The translations under genes and the position numbers were made by a program. A stretch of 43,965 bases of DNA from JAYGED01 sp046582565 (GTDB taxonomy: Bacteria; Pseudomonadota; Alphaproteobacteria; JAAXGF01): NCBI GenBank assembly GCA_046582565.1, contig JAYGED010000099.1:1-43965 (forward strand), given 5' to 3'. Positions 15,386-25,291 of the stretch are shown one piece after another. Within the stretch, counting starts at the first letter, position 1; the number at the start of each line of letters is the position of its first letter. The notes beneath the pieces were generated by a model. That model had not been told where the DNA came from. It searched no databases and was given only the letters and a program-made list of their open reading frames with translations.

Positions 15386-16090
15386 ATGGCTAAAGCAGGC
15401 ACCGCCGCATCGGTCATCCTGGGCGACACGGCGGTCGCGGATTTTATCCATGCGGCGAAGCCGGATGTGGCCTGTGTAACCCCGGCGGCGGCGGCCTTTG
15501 CCGCCTTTCAGGCACTGGGGTCGGCCGGGTCAGCGTCCTCACGCCCTATAGCCAGCAGGTCACCGCTGAATTGGTGGCGTACTTCATCGACAACGGTCTT
15601 GCCGTGGCCAACGCCGAATGTCTCGGGTTCGAGGATGACCGGGAGATGGCGCGCATCAGCCCCGCCAGCATCATCGATGCCGGAGAGAGCGCCATGGCGG
15701 ATGACGCCGAGGCGCTGTTATCTCCTGCACGGCCTTTCGGGCGGTGGCCTGATATCCGGGGTCGCCCTGGCGATGAAAGACGCCAAGCCTGATCTTCGCG
15801 TTTGCGGCGTCTCCATGGAGCGCGGGGCGGCCATGATCGAGGGCCAGCGCGCGGGCAAGCCGGTGATGGTGGAGGAGCTTCCGACCCTGGCTGATTCCCT
15901 GGGTGGCGGCATTGGTGCGGACAACCGCTATACCTTCAAGATGGTGCGCGACCTGGTCGATGAGCTGGTGGTCGTCAATAAGGTGGAAATCGCCAACGCG
16001 ATCCGCCATGCCTATTGGCAGGAGAAGCAGGTGATCGAGGGTTCCGGCAGCGTCGGGATCGACGGTGAACCGGAAGCGGCACCATCTTCA
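15386..16090 (+). pseudogene. Decayed eutA-eutB fusion remnant (ectoine/hydroxyectoine utilisation)
   Basis: Two gene fragments are joined by frame changes. The first third, in two frames (about 15386-15520 and 15525-15720), matches the EutA/arylmalonate decarboxylase/Asp-Glu racemase fold: VSVLTPYSQQVTAELVAYF, NAECLGFEDDREMARISP and, in a third frame, ISCTAFRAVA. From about 15725 the frame encodes the C-terminal half of an EutB-type threonine dehydratase: GGGLISGVALAMKDAKP, GVSMERGAAMIEGQ, LADSLGGGIGADNRYTF, NAIRHAYWQEKQVIEGSGS. The PLP-lysine half of EutB is absent and the 3' end is cut too. The eutA then eutB order matches intact ectoine-degradation operons, so a deletion through an ancestral eutAB pair is the simplest history. 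No functional product is expected. Confidence 0.75.
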
Positions 16091-16094
16091 ATAG

Positions 16095-16658
16095 TTAGAT
16101 CGGCTCGCCCTTGAGCATTTTACTGAGGATTTCGACGCGCATCGCAATGGACGGCATATGGGGGTTTATTTCGAGCGCCCGCTCAAACCAGAACAGGGCG
16201 GCTGGTGCGTCTTTCAGCTCGGTATAGATCAGCCCCATGCCGGACAGGGCGCCGAAATGGCGCGGCTCAAGGGCCAGGGTCCGCTCCACATCTGAGATCG
16301 ATTCATCGTAGCGCCCCATGAGGAAATACAGCGTCGCGCGCTTGTTCCAGCCCTCGGCGAAATCCGCATCGCCTTCGATGATGGCGTTGAAGCTCTCCAG
16401 CGCCGTGGCGAACCGGCCTGCGTTCATGGCGGCGACGCCGTCGGCCATCAGCCGGTCGAGTTTTTCATCATCGGCAGCAGTCCAGAGGCCCCAGATCATC
16501 GCCTCGATGCCAGCAGTCTCGCCGGGGTTGTCGGTGACATGGAGACGCGCAAACAACGCATCCAGGCGGGCATCGTCCTGGCGCGCTTCGACGCTCGGTG
16601 CAAAGACCACCGCCGCCAGTAACACGAGAACCGGGAAGAGACGTTTCATGGTCTTCAT
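16095..16658 (-). CDS. Periplasmic TPR-repeat protein
   Basis: 187 residues from ATG 16658, where a signal peptide begins (MKTMKRLFPVLVLLAAVVFA, cleavage near VEA-R). After a spacer with DALFARLHVT, at least two or three tetratricopeptide repeats follow: ALESFNAIIEGDADFAEGWN, ESISDVERTLALEPRHFGAL and ALFWFERALEINPHMPSIA. TPR proteins act as interaction scaffolds; no partner is identifiable. Lies directly downstream of glcF on the same strand with a 52-bp gap, so it may be cotranscribed. Confidence 0.85.
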   Translation of the reverse strand: MKTMKRLFPVLVLLAAVVFAPSVEARQDDARLDALFARLHVTDNPGETAGIEAMIWGLWTAADDEKLDRLMADGVAAMNAGRFATALESFNAIIEGDADFAEGWNKRATLYFLMGRYDESISDVERTLALEPRHFGALSGMGLIYTELKDAPAALFWFERALEINPHMPSIAMRVEILSKMLKGEPI

Positions 16659-16710
16659 GATAGGGCGCTGATCCCGCTTGGGCCAACACAATAGCGTGAT
16701 CGCAAGGGGG

Positions 16711-18000
16711 TTAGTCGGCAAGCGCCGCCGGGCGCGGGCCGCCGGTCGCCCAGTCGATCAGCTCGACCGGATGGATGACGGGAACGGACGAGGCCCGCTC
16801 AAGCTGATTGATGCAGCCGATATTGCCGGCGGCGACGATCTCCGCGCCGGTGCGCTCAAGGGTCTCGATCTTGCGCGCGAGAAGGCGCCCGGCGAGGTCC
16901 GGCTGCAGCAGGTTATAGACCCCCGCCGAGCCACAGCAGAGATGGCCGTCGGGCACATCGCGCACCTCGTAGCCCGCCGCCGCGAGCACCCGCTTGGGCA
17001 GGTCATGGAGCTTCTGGCCGTGCTGGAGAGAGCAGGCCGAATGATAGGCGACGACAGGGCGCGGGCCGGCCTTCTCGGGGGTAATGCCGAGCTCATCCAG
17101 CAGCTCGCTCACGTCTTTCGCCAACCCTGCGATTTCGCCCGCCGCCTCGGCCCACTCAGGGTCATCGGCCAGTAAATGGCCGTAATCCTTGACCATGGTG
17201 CCGCATCCCGAGGCATTGGCGATGATGGCGTCGAGCCCGTCGCCCTCTATCTCGGCGCGCCAGGCCGCCAGATTGGCGCGGGCGCTTCGGCGGGCGGCGT
17301 CTTCATGGCCCAGGTGATGGACCAGGGCGCCGCAGCAGCCGACCCCCTCGGCCACCACCACCTCGCAGCCCAGGCGGGTCAGCAGGCGGATAGTGGCCTG
17401 GTTGATCGACGGCGCCAGCACTTGTTGGGCACAGCCCGTGAGCAGGGCGACGCGCCGCCGCCGGGTGCCAACGGCGGGAATGACCTGGGGACGATCAAGG
17501 GGTGAAGGGCTTTCAATCCGGGCCGGGGCCATGGCAACGAGAGAGGCCAGGCGTCCCGGCAGGAATCGCGCCAAGGCCCGCATCGGCCGCGCCGCGTGCA
17601 AGGCGAGGCGGAACAGCCCGGGGCGCGGCACCACCAGAGACAACAGGCGGCGCAGCATCCTGTCGGCCCAGGGCCGCTCATAGGTTTTCTCGATATGGAC
17701 CCGGGCGCTGTCGATGAGACGGACGTAATTGACCCCCGAGGGGCAGGTGGTGGCACAGGAAAGGCAGCTCAGACAGCGGTCGATATGGGTCACCACCCGG
17801 GGCGCCGGCGCCGTTCCGCGCTCCAACATCTGTTTGATCAGATAGATACGCCCGCGCGGGCTGTCGAGTTCGTCAGCCAGCAAAACATAGGTCGGACAGG
17901 TGGCCAGGCAGAAGCCGCAATGGACGCATTTACGGAGGATGTTTTCGGCTTCCTCGATCTCGGAGGCGGCAAGCTGGGCCAGGGTGAAATTGGTCTGCAT
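16711..18000 (-). CDS. glcF: Glycolate oxidase iron-sulfur subunit GlcF
   Basis: 429 residues. GlcF carries electrons from the flavin subunits GlcD/GlcE during oxidation of glycolate to glyoxylate. Two 4Fe-4S motifs lie near the N-terminus, CVHCGFCLATCPTYVLL and CLSCLSCATTCPSGVNY, followed by two CCG domains: GVGCCGALVHHLGHED and HLCCGSAGVYNL, with YHSACSLQHGQK. This layout is diagnostic. No glcD or glcE flanks it in the window, so the partners must be elsewhere, or it serves another D-2-hydroxyacid dehydrogenase. Confidence 0.9.
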   Translation of the reverse strand: MQTNFTLAQLAASEIEEAENILRKCVHCGFCLATCPTYVLLADELDSPRGRIYLIKQMLERGTAPAPRVVTHIDRCLSCLSCATTCPSGVNYVRLIDSARVHIEKTYERPWADRMLRRLLSLVVPRPGLFRLALHAARPMRALARFLPGRLASLVAMAPARIESPSPLDRPQVIPAVGTRRRRVALLTGCAQQVLAPSINQATIRLLTRLGCEVVVAEGVGCCGALVHHLGHEDAARRSARANLAAWRAEIEGDGLDAIIANASGCGTMVKDYGHLLADDPEWAEAAGEIAGLAKDVSELLDELGITPEKAGPRPVVAYHSACSLQHGQKLHDLPKRVLAAAGYEVRDVPDGHLCCGSAGVYNLLQPDLAGRLLARKIETLERTGAEIVAAGNIGCINQLERASSVPVIHPVELIDWATGGPRPAALAD

Positions 18001-18010
18001 GGACTACCGA

Positions 18011-18541
18011 TCAGAACAGTTGATCGCCTCCGAGACCTTCGACGACCTCCGCCCAATCACCGCCATCGGGGCGCGAGCCCGCGACCAACCGCGCCTTGTC
18101 GCTCTCATCGGTGATCCAGAACCACAGCCGCCCGTCGCGATAGGTAGCGCCGACCCGATAGACATGGCCGGCTTGGGCAAGAAGCGCGATTTTACGGTCG
18201 CGCGACAGGGACATGGCGCAGCTCTCGCCGGTTGTGCAAAGCGCCCCATGACGATAATTGAAATAGACCGCGTGGCGACCGGCAGTGACCTCGACGTTAC
18301 GGTACATTGGCTTGTTGCCGCTATCGACGAGGTCGGTATCGTCGATCCGCGTCAGGGTCACATGGCCGCGGCCGAAGAGATAAACCTCCTCGGCGGGGCC
18401 ACCCCTGACGACGGCGGTGTCATCGGCTGAGAACAACGCCGGGCCGGGCGGCTGTGGCGGCGTCGCAATGCAGGCCGCCAGCAACAGCAACGCGGCCGGC
18501 GCCATCCACCGGCATCGTCTGACAGGAGTCCTCGTCGTCAT
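18011..18541 (-). CDS. Hypothetical lipoprotein
   Basis: 176 residues. The N-terminus has a positively charged region, a hydrophobic stretch and the lipobox LLAAC, so it should be lipid-anchored at Cys24 in the envelope. The rest contains AGRHAVYFNYRHG, CTTGESCAMSLSRD (a Cys pair that could form a disulfide) and ARLVAGSRPDGGDW, and resembles short beta-rich DUF lipoproteins. No function is recognisable. It precedes glcF by 10 bp, so cotranscription is likely. Confidence 0.8.
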   Translation of the reverse strand: MTTRTPVRRCRWMAPAALLLLAACIATPPQPPGPALFSADDTAVVRGGPAEEVYLFGRGHVTLTRIDDTDLVDSGNKPMYRNVEVTAGRHAVYFNYRHGALCTTGESCAMSLSRDRKIALLAQAGHVYRVGATYRDGRLWFWITDESDKARLVAGSRPDGGDWAEVVEGLGGDQLF

Positions 18542-18612
18542 GATGCAAGACTATCACGAACCGTATGGCTGAGGTGTTGCGGAATCGTGTCTGTCGGCGC
18601 TACAACCGCAGT

Positions 18613-19626
18613 ATGGTCACAACAGATATCGTCATTATCGGCGCCGGCCCGGTCGGACTGTTCGCGGTGTTCGAAGCCGGCATGCTGCGCATGCGCTGTC
18701 ATGTCATCGACGCCCTCGACATGATCGGCGGCCAGTGTGCGGCGCTGTATCCGGAAAAGCCGATCTACGACATCCCCGGCTATCCGCGTATCGACGCCCT
18801 GGAGCTGGTCGACAAGCTGATCGAGCAGGCGGCCCCATTCGAGCCGGTCTATCACCTCGGCCAGCAGGTGGTGGCCATAAGCGAGACCGAGACCGGCTGG
18901 CGTGTGGGTACTTCGACGGGGGATGAGATCGAGGCCCGCGCTGTGATCATCGCGGCGGGCTGCGGCTCGTTTGGGCCCAACCGTCCGCCCCTGGAAGAGC
19001 TCGAACAATACGAAGGCAGCTCTGTGTTCTATATGGTCAGCCGCCGCGAAGATTTTCGGGACAAACGGGTGGTCATCGCCGGCGGCGGCGATTCCGCGGT
19101 CGATTGGGCGGTCTCTCTCGCCGAGGTGGCGGCCCGGGTATCGGTGATTCACCGCCGGGCCAAATTTCGCGCGGCACCCGACATGGCCGAACGCTTGGGC
19201 AAACTGGCCGAGGACGGCGTCGTCGATTTGGTGGTTCCCTATCAGCTCGACCGGCTGGAAGGTCGTGCTGGGCGCCTGGATGCGGTGGTCGTGCGCGACC
19301 TGGACGGGGCCGAGCGCCGCCTTGAGGCCGATGCCCTGTTATGCTTTTTCGGCCTGGCCATGAGCCTGGGACCGATTGCCGACTGGGGCTTGTCCCTCGA
19401 CCATAACCACATCACTATTGAGGCCTCGACCACGCAAACCAACCGGGGCGGGATCTTCGCTATCGGCGATATCGCGCGCTACCCGGGAAAGCTCAAACTC
19501 ATCCTCAGTGGTTTTTCGGAGGCCGCCCTGGCGGTCCACGCCATTCACCCGCTGGTCTTTCCCGGCGAGGCATTGCATTTCGAATATTCCACCAACAGCG
19601 GAATTACGACTCTGAGCGAGACGTGA
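18613..19626 (+). CDS. Ferredoxin--NADP+ reductase, thioredoxin-reductase-like type
   Basis: 337 residues from ATG 18613, where the FAD motif starts (MVTTDIVIIGAGPVGLFAVF). Other motifs are MIGGQCAALYPEKPIYDIPG, the NADP motif VVIAGGGDSAVDWA and the flavin-end motif GGIFAIGDIARYPGKLKLI. The CxxC redox pair of true thioredoxin reductase is absent, which separates it from TrxB and fits the YumC/Fpr2-type FNRs that supply or drain electrons of ferredoxins and flavodoxins. It overlaps the convergent divL 3' end by 23 bp. Confidence 0.88.
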   Translation: MVTTDIVIIGAGPVGLFAVFEAGMLRMRCHVIDALDMIGGQCAALYPEKPIYDIPGYPRIDALELVDKLIEQAAPFEPVYHLGQQVVAISETETGWRVGTSTGDEIEARAVIIAAGCGSFGPNRPPLEELEQYEGSSVFYMVSRREDFRDKRVVIAGGGDSAVDWAVSLAEVAARVSVIHRRAKFRAAPDMAERLGKLAEDGVVDLVVPYQLDRLEGRAGRLDAVVVRDLDGAERRLEADALLCFFGLAMSLGPIADWGLSLDHNHITIEASTTQTNRGGIFAIGDIARYPGKLKLILSGFSEAALAVHAIHPLVFPGEALHFEYSTNSGITTLSET

Positions 19627-21841
19627 CATCCATCGGTAGATAGCTGGTTATCCTGGTGCCGGCGTCACTCGATTCCACATCGATATGGCCGCCGTGAAGC
19701 TCGACGAAAGACTTTACCAGCGGCAGGCCCAGACCGGTTCCCGCTGCATGCACAGGGGCATTGCCGTGGCGCCAGAACTTTTCAAAAATACGCACCAGGT
19801 CATCGTGGGGAATACCGCCGCCGGTATCGCTGACTGCAATCGCTAGAACCCCCTTGTCCTGGGCAACCTTCAAGGCCACCGTTCCGCCATCGGGGGTATA
19901 TTTGATGGCGTTGCTGAGCAGGTGAAAAATTGACTGTTTAATACGCCGTTCATCGCCGACCATATCGCCGAGGTTAGCCGCACAGTCGTAATCCAGGGTG
20001 ACGTTCTCGGTGCGCAGGCGCTGGTGAGTCAGCGTCAGAATGCTTTCCAGCATAGCGTCAATATTGAAGGCGCCGATATCAAGCCGCATATGGCCGGCCT
20101 CGATAGTGGCAAGGTCGAGGATGTCGTTGACCAGCTGTAAGAGATGCTGGGATGAATCAAAGATGCCCTGGACATATTCGGCCTGACGGGTCTCGAGACT
20201 GCCGAAATATCCCGCCGACAACAACTCGCTGAAACCGATGATGGTGTTGAGCGGCGTACGAAGCCCGTAGGAAACATTGGAAATAAACTCCGACTTCAAG
20301 CGGTCGGCCTCCTGGAGCGCTTCATTGCGCTCGCGCAGCGCCAGTTCCACATTGTTGCTGTCGGTGACGTCGAGATAGGTCATCAAGGTGGCGCCGTCGG
20401 GCAGCGGCACACTGGCCCATTCGAGAACCGTGTCGTCGGTGCGATCGAGCCGGTTGAAGCTTGGCGAGCGTTCGGTGGTATGGGCGATGATGCGCGTCTT
20501 GAAGGCGTTCCAATCGTCGCCGTGATCGTAAAGCTCTCTGGTCATCTCGAGGATTTCGGCGATATGCGGCTCGCCGTCGAGTTGATCACCGTCGAGCTTC
20601 CAGATGCGCGCATAGCCGGGATTGCGCAGCTTGAGGCGGCCATCGCTGCCAAACACGGCAACGCCTTCATAGAAATTGTCGAGGGTGGCGCTTTGCACCG
20701 CGATCAGCGTATTGAGAGAGCTCTCCAGGGCCAGGGTGTCGGTCACGTCCTCGAAGGAAAACATCAGCCCGCCGAAGGGATGCGGTGTCGTCTTGAGATG
20801 CAAAGAGATACCGCTGGGTAGGAACAGAACCTCTTCGTAGGGTTCTATCAGATCGGTAAACATGGCCTCGCGCTTGTCCCTGAAGGCGGAATAATCCGGC
20901 ACCTCGGGCAGGCGGCGTTTGGTTCGCAAGTGTTCGAGCACTTCCCTGTACAGAGGTTTCTCGCGCAACCATTCGGGATCGAGATCGAACATCTTGGCGT
21001 AGGCGCTATTGGCAAACTCGAGCTGCTTGTCGGGACCGTAAATGACGATGGCGGTGGACAGGCTACCGATCACCTCGGCATGGGCCGCCATATGCTGTGC
21101 AAGATCGCGCTGGTTTTCCTCCATCTCGGTCACATCCCAGGCCGTCCCAACAGTACCGCCGTCCAGGGGCGCCTCGGTCAAATGGAGCAATCGCCGGGCA
21201 CCGTTGACCACCACATGATATGCGGCGCCCTGGACGTCCCCCGTGTTGCGCGCCTTATCGGCGAGCTCATAAGCCTTCTTCTGGTCCGCATCGGCGACCA
21301 GCTCGATGCCCTGCCCTTCCGTGGCAGACGCCACGTCGGCCTCGACAATTTCCGCATAGGTTTTGTTGCAATAGGTCAGGGCATGATCCTCGTCGCGCCG
21401 CCAGATCGGCAACGGGACGGTGTCCAGGGTCTCGATCAGGCGATCGCGGGCGGCGCGCCCGGCGGCGCTGGCGGCCTCCCTGTCGCTCACATCGCACAGC
21501 CATAAGATCATGCCGACAGGGTCGTCTCGATTTGGCACGGCTCGGGCGGCGACTTCGAAATGCCGTGTGCCGTCACGAGTTGCCACCGTCATGTCGAAGT
21601 CATCACCGCCGCCGCGCACCGTATCGATGCCCGCGACAAGAAGCGCATGATGGTCTTCATCGAGCGTCGCCATGAAAGCTTCGAGGCTGTCTCCGAAGGC
21701 CGAGGAAAAATTGGACGACAGCCGTTCGCCGTCTTCGCGGTAATCCACAAAGCAGAATCCGCCGGGCATGGCGTCCAGCATGATCTGCTGAAGATCGCTG
21801 TTTAATTTCATCTGCCGCCAGGCCCTGAAAGCCCAGGGCAA
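19604..21841 (-). CDS. divL: DivL-type multi-PAS pseudo-histidine kinase (cell-cycle regulator)
   Basis: About 745 residues in this frame; ATG 21811 is an alternative start. Several PAS domains (GGFCFVDY, PLPIWRRDEDHALTYCNKTY, IVIYGPDKQLEFANSAYAKM, GVAVFGSDGRLKLRNPGYA) precede a dimerisation helix and an ATPase domain (SNAIKYTPDGG, VSDTGGGIP, TGLGLPLVKSF). The H-box reads NVSYGLRTPLN: Tyr525 replaces the phosphoacceptor His, as in Caulobacter DivL, and Gly526 replaces the usual Glu. DivL regulates CckA and so CtrA phosphorylation at the cell pole. Position right after ahcY in a PTS cluster recalls the arrangement near Agrobacterium divL. The expected N-terminal membrane segments are encoded upstream in another frame, so a frameshift is likely. 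Identity as DivL is inferred from H-box, domain plan and synteny. Confidence 0.78.
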   Translation of the reverse strand: MPWAFRAWRQMKLNSDLQQIMLDAMPGGFCFVDYREDGERLSSNFSSAFGDSLEAFMATLDEDHHALLVAGIDTVRGGGDDFDMTVATRDGTRHFEVAARAVPNRDDPVGMILWLCDVSDREAASAAGRAARDRLIETLDTVPLPIWRRDEDHALTYCNKTYAEIVEADVASATEGQGIELVADADQKKAYELADKARNTGDVQGAAYHVVVNGARRLLHLTEAPLDGGTVGTAWDVTEMEENQRDLAQHMAAHAEVIGSLSTAIVIYGPDKQLEFANSAYAKMFDLDPEWLREKPLYREVLEHLRTKRRLPEVPDYSAFRDKREAMFTDLIEPYEEVLFLPSGISLHLKTTPHPFGGLMFSFEDVTDTLALESSLNTLIAVQSATLDNFYEGVAVFGSDGRLKLRNPGYARIWKLDGDQLDGEPHIAEILEMTRELYDHGDDWNAFKTRIIAHTTERSPSFNRLDRTDDTVLEWASVPLPDGATLMTYLDVTDSNNVELALRERNEALQEADRLKSEFISNVSYGLRTPLNTIIGFSELLSAGYFGSLETRQAEYVQGIFDSSQHLLQLVNDILDLATIEAGHMRLDIGAFNIDAMLESILTLTHQRLRTENVTLDYDCAANLGDMVGDERRIKQSIFHLLSNAIKYTPDGGTVALKVAQDKGVLAIAVSDTGGGIPHDDLVRIFEKFWRHGNAPVHAAGTGLGLPLVKSFVELHGGHIDVESSDAGTRITSYLPMDVTSRSES

Positions 21842-21971
21842 GAAAACCGGCGGCCGGGAGCAGGCTCAGCATTGCTAGTCCCCGGGCATGGGCGGCCCAG
21901 GAGACAAACGCCCCGGCGACCAGCAGGATAGCCAGGCCAAAAGCCAGGGCCCACGCGCCGAGAGCGTACAT
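21842..21971 (-). pseudogene. Frame-displaced N-terminal membrane region of divL
   Basis: From ATG 21971 (or GTG 21998) the minus strand encodes two hydrophobic helices (ALAFGLAILLVAGAFVSWAA and LAMLSLLPAAGFLALGF), typical of the N-terminus of DivL-like kinases. This frame runs on past 21841 for about 60 residues of unlikely sequence before stopping at 21657, while the PAS/kinase frame takes over from about 21810-21841. A one-base indel in GGTTTTCTTGCCCTGGGC (21825-21848 region) would join them. Real mutation or assembly error cannot be told apart here. Confidence 0.65.
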
Positions 21972-22097
21972 GCGGCTTGATTTTAATCTCAACGTCACAT
22001 CGGGAAGCTTAAGGCCCTATTTACCATCAGACAAGATGGCCCTGGAGACGCGACCGTTCAGTTCAATCCGCTTTCAGCGATGAAACGGGCGGAATCT

Positions 22098-23393
<1,296 letters not shown>

Positions 23394-23447
23394 AAAGAAC
23401 TCCTGGGGGTTAGTATTAGGCGCGGATCAGAGATAGTGCACATAGGG

Positions 23448-23483
23448 ATTAAAATGGCCTTACACATTAAAATGGCCTTACAC
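23448..23483. repeat. 18-bp perfect tandem duplication at the EI gene 3' end
   Basis: ATTAAAATGGCCTTACAC occurs at 23448-23465 and again, directly abutting, at 23466-23483. The second copy contains the TAA stop codon of the EI gene; the first repeats that stop in the intergenic gap. Looks like replication slippage. Confidence 0.9.
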
Positions 23484-25259
23484 AACCGCATTGAAGTCAT
23501 CGAGCAGGGCGCCGATGACGCCGCTGTCGGATTGTTCCATCATGGTGCGCACCCGGCGCGTCGCCTCGTCCAGACTGAGCGCGCGGATACGCTGCTTGAC
23601 CAGGGGCAGGCCGGTGGACGACATGGAGAGATGGCGGATGCCGAGACCCAGCAGAAGGGCGCTGTAGCGCGGATCGCCGGCGATCTCGCCGCAGATGTTA
23701 ACCGGAATACGCGCCCGCAAGGCTGACTCGGTGGCGAATTGAATGACCCTAAGAACCGCCGGATGGAGCGGATTGTACAACGACGCCACCTGCTCGTCGC
23801 CGCGGTCGATGGCCAGGGTGTACATGGTCAGATCATTGGTGCCGATGGAGAAAAAATCACAGACCCTGGACAGGCTGTCGGCGGCCAGGGCAGCGGCGGG
23901 CACCTCGATCATGGCGCCGATGGGCGGCAGGGGATCGGCTATTTTCACCCGCTTGCGGCGAAGCCGGCGCACCACCTTGTCCATCACCTCGCGCACCTTG
24001 CGCACCTCGGCGGCGGAGCTGATCATCGGCAGCAGAATACGGATCTGGCCATGAACCCCGGCCCGCAGCATGGCCTCAAGCTGATCTTCCAGCAGGGGGC
24101 GCACCTTGAGCGACAGACGGATAGCGCGCAGGCCGAGGGCCGGATTGGCGCTCGGCACAATATGATCGGATAGGGAAAAGGCCAGCTTGTCGCTGCCCGC
24201 ATCCAGGGTGCGCAGGGTGACCGGGCGGCCTTCCATGGGCTCGATGATCTCGCGCAGGGCGCTATATTGCTCGTCTGCGCTGGGCGCCTGCTCGCGGTTC
24301 ATATACATGAACTCGGTACGCACCAGGCCGATGCCCTCGGCGCCGGATTTCAGGGCGCCGGCGACTTCGCTGGGAAATTCGACATTGGCATGCAGGGTGA
24401 TGGTGACCGCGTCGCGGGTTGTCGCCGACAGGCTTTTGAGCCGCGCCAGTTGGCGCTGACGTTGGGCGATATCCGCCTGGCGGGCCCGATAATGCGCCAT
24501 GGTCGAGGCCGTCGGATTGACCACCACGCGACCGGCGCCGCCATCGATCACCACCATATCGCCCTGACGCAGCTTGTGGGTCAGGCCGGCGATGCCGATG
24601 ATCGCCGGCAGACCGAGAGAGCGCGCCATGATCGCGGTGTGCCCCTGAGGCCCGCCCAGCACCGTGGCAAAACCACCGACCCGTTCAGGATCCATCAGGG
24701 CTGTGTCGGCGGGGCTGAGTTCTTCGGCAATGATGACGGTGCCTTCCTCAAGATCCGAGAAGGCCTGATAGGGCACCGCCATGAGGGCGCGCAGCAAGCG
24801 ACCGCCGACATCGCGGACATCCTGCAGCCGGCCCGAGAGATACTCATCCTCCATTGCGGCAAAGGCTTCGCTGATCAGGCTGAGTTCTTCGGCGACGGCG
24901 GCCTCGGCGTTGATCTTCTGCTTGGCGATGCGCTTGTCGACGCCGCGCACCAGGCGTGAATCGGCGAGCATCAAGGCATGAGCGTCGAGCAGATAGCCGA
25001 GCTCCTCGGCGGCGCTTCCGGGCAGCGCCAGGGCCTTGGAGCGTAGTTTTTCGATCTGCCCGCCGGCAGTCTTCACCGCATCGGCAAAGCGCGCCCGTTC
25101 GGCCTTGAGCTGCTTGGCCTTGATGGTGAATTTGGGCACTTCGATGGCGCCGGGCTCAACCACATGGGCCGGACCGATGGCGATGCCCGCGGCAACGCCG
25201 ATCCCGTCGAAATACTGCTCGCCCGATGGGCGTCTCTTGGCTGCGCGTTTCGCCGCCAT
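23478..25259 (-). CDS. ptsP: PTS enzyme I (phosphoenolpyruvate-protein phosphotransferase)
   Basis: 593 residues from ATG 25259 with GAGGACAGG upstream. Takes phosphate from PEP and passes it to HPr. The phospho-His is His207 in GGPQGHTAIMARSLGLPAI; PEP-binding features follow (GIGLVRTEFMYMNRE, TLDAGSDK, IGTNDLTMYTLAIDR, NICGEIAGDP with the catalytic Cys). The N-terminal GAF domain of classic PtsP is absent, so it is EI-like in length though in a regulatory PTS setting. Separated from HPr by 32 bp. The symbol ptsI would also be defensible. Confidence 0.92.
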   Translation of the reverse strand: MAAKRAAKRRPSGEQYFDGIGVAAGIAIGPAHVVEPGAIEVPKFTIKAKQLKAERARFADAVKTAGGQIEKLRSKALALPGSAAEELGYLLDAHALMLADSRLVRGVDKRIAKQKINAEAAVAEELSLISEAFAAMEDEYLSGRLQDVRDVGGRLLRALMAVPYQAFSDLEEGTVIIAEELSPADTALMDPERVGGFATVLGGPQGHTAIMARSLGLPAIIGIAGLTHKLRQGDMVVIDGGAGRVVVNPTASTMAHYRARQADIAQRQRQLARLKSLSATTRDAVTITLHANVEFPSEVAGALKSGAEGIGLVRTEFMYMNREQAPSADEQYSALREIIEPMEGRPVTLRTLDAGSDKLAFSLSDHIVPSANPALGLRAIRLSLKVRPLLEDQLEAMLRAGVHGQIRILLPMISSAAEVRKVREVMDKVVRRLRRKRVKIADPLPPIGAMIEVPAAALAADSLSRVCDFFSIGTNDLTMYTLAIDRGDEQVASLYNPLHPAVLRVIQFATESALRARIPVNICGEIAGDPRYSALLLGLGIRHLSMSSTGLPLVKQRIRALSLDEATRRVRTMMEQSDSGVIGALLDDFNAVV

Positions 25260-25291
25260 AACCTGTCCTCGATCTATTGTCTTAAGCTGGA

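Noticed and set aside
23394..23477. SAH riboswitch before ahcY
   Set aside because: The gap is only 84 bp, is partly an 18-bp tandem duplication, and I see no conserved SAH-aptamer helices.
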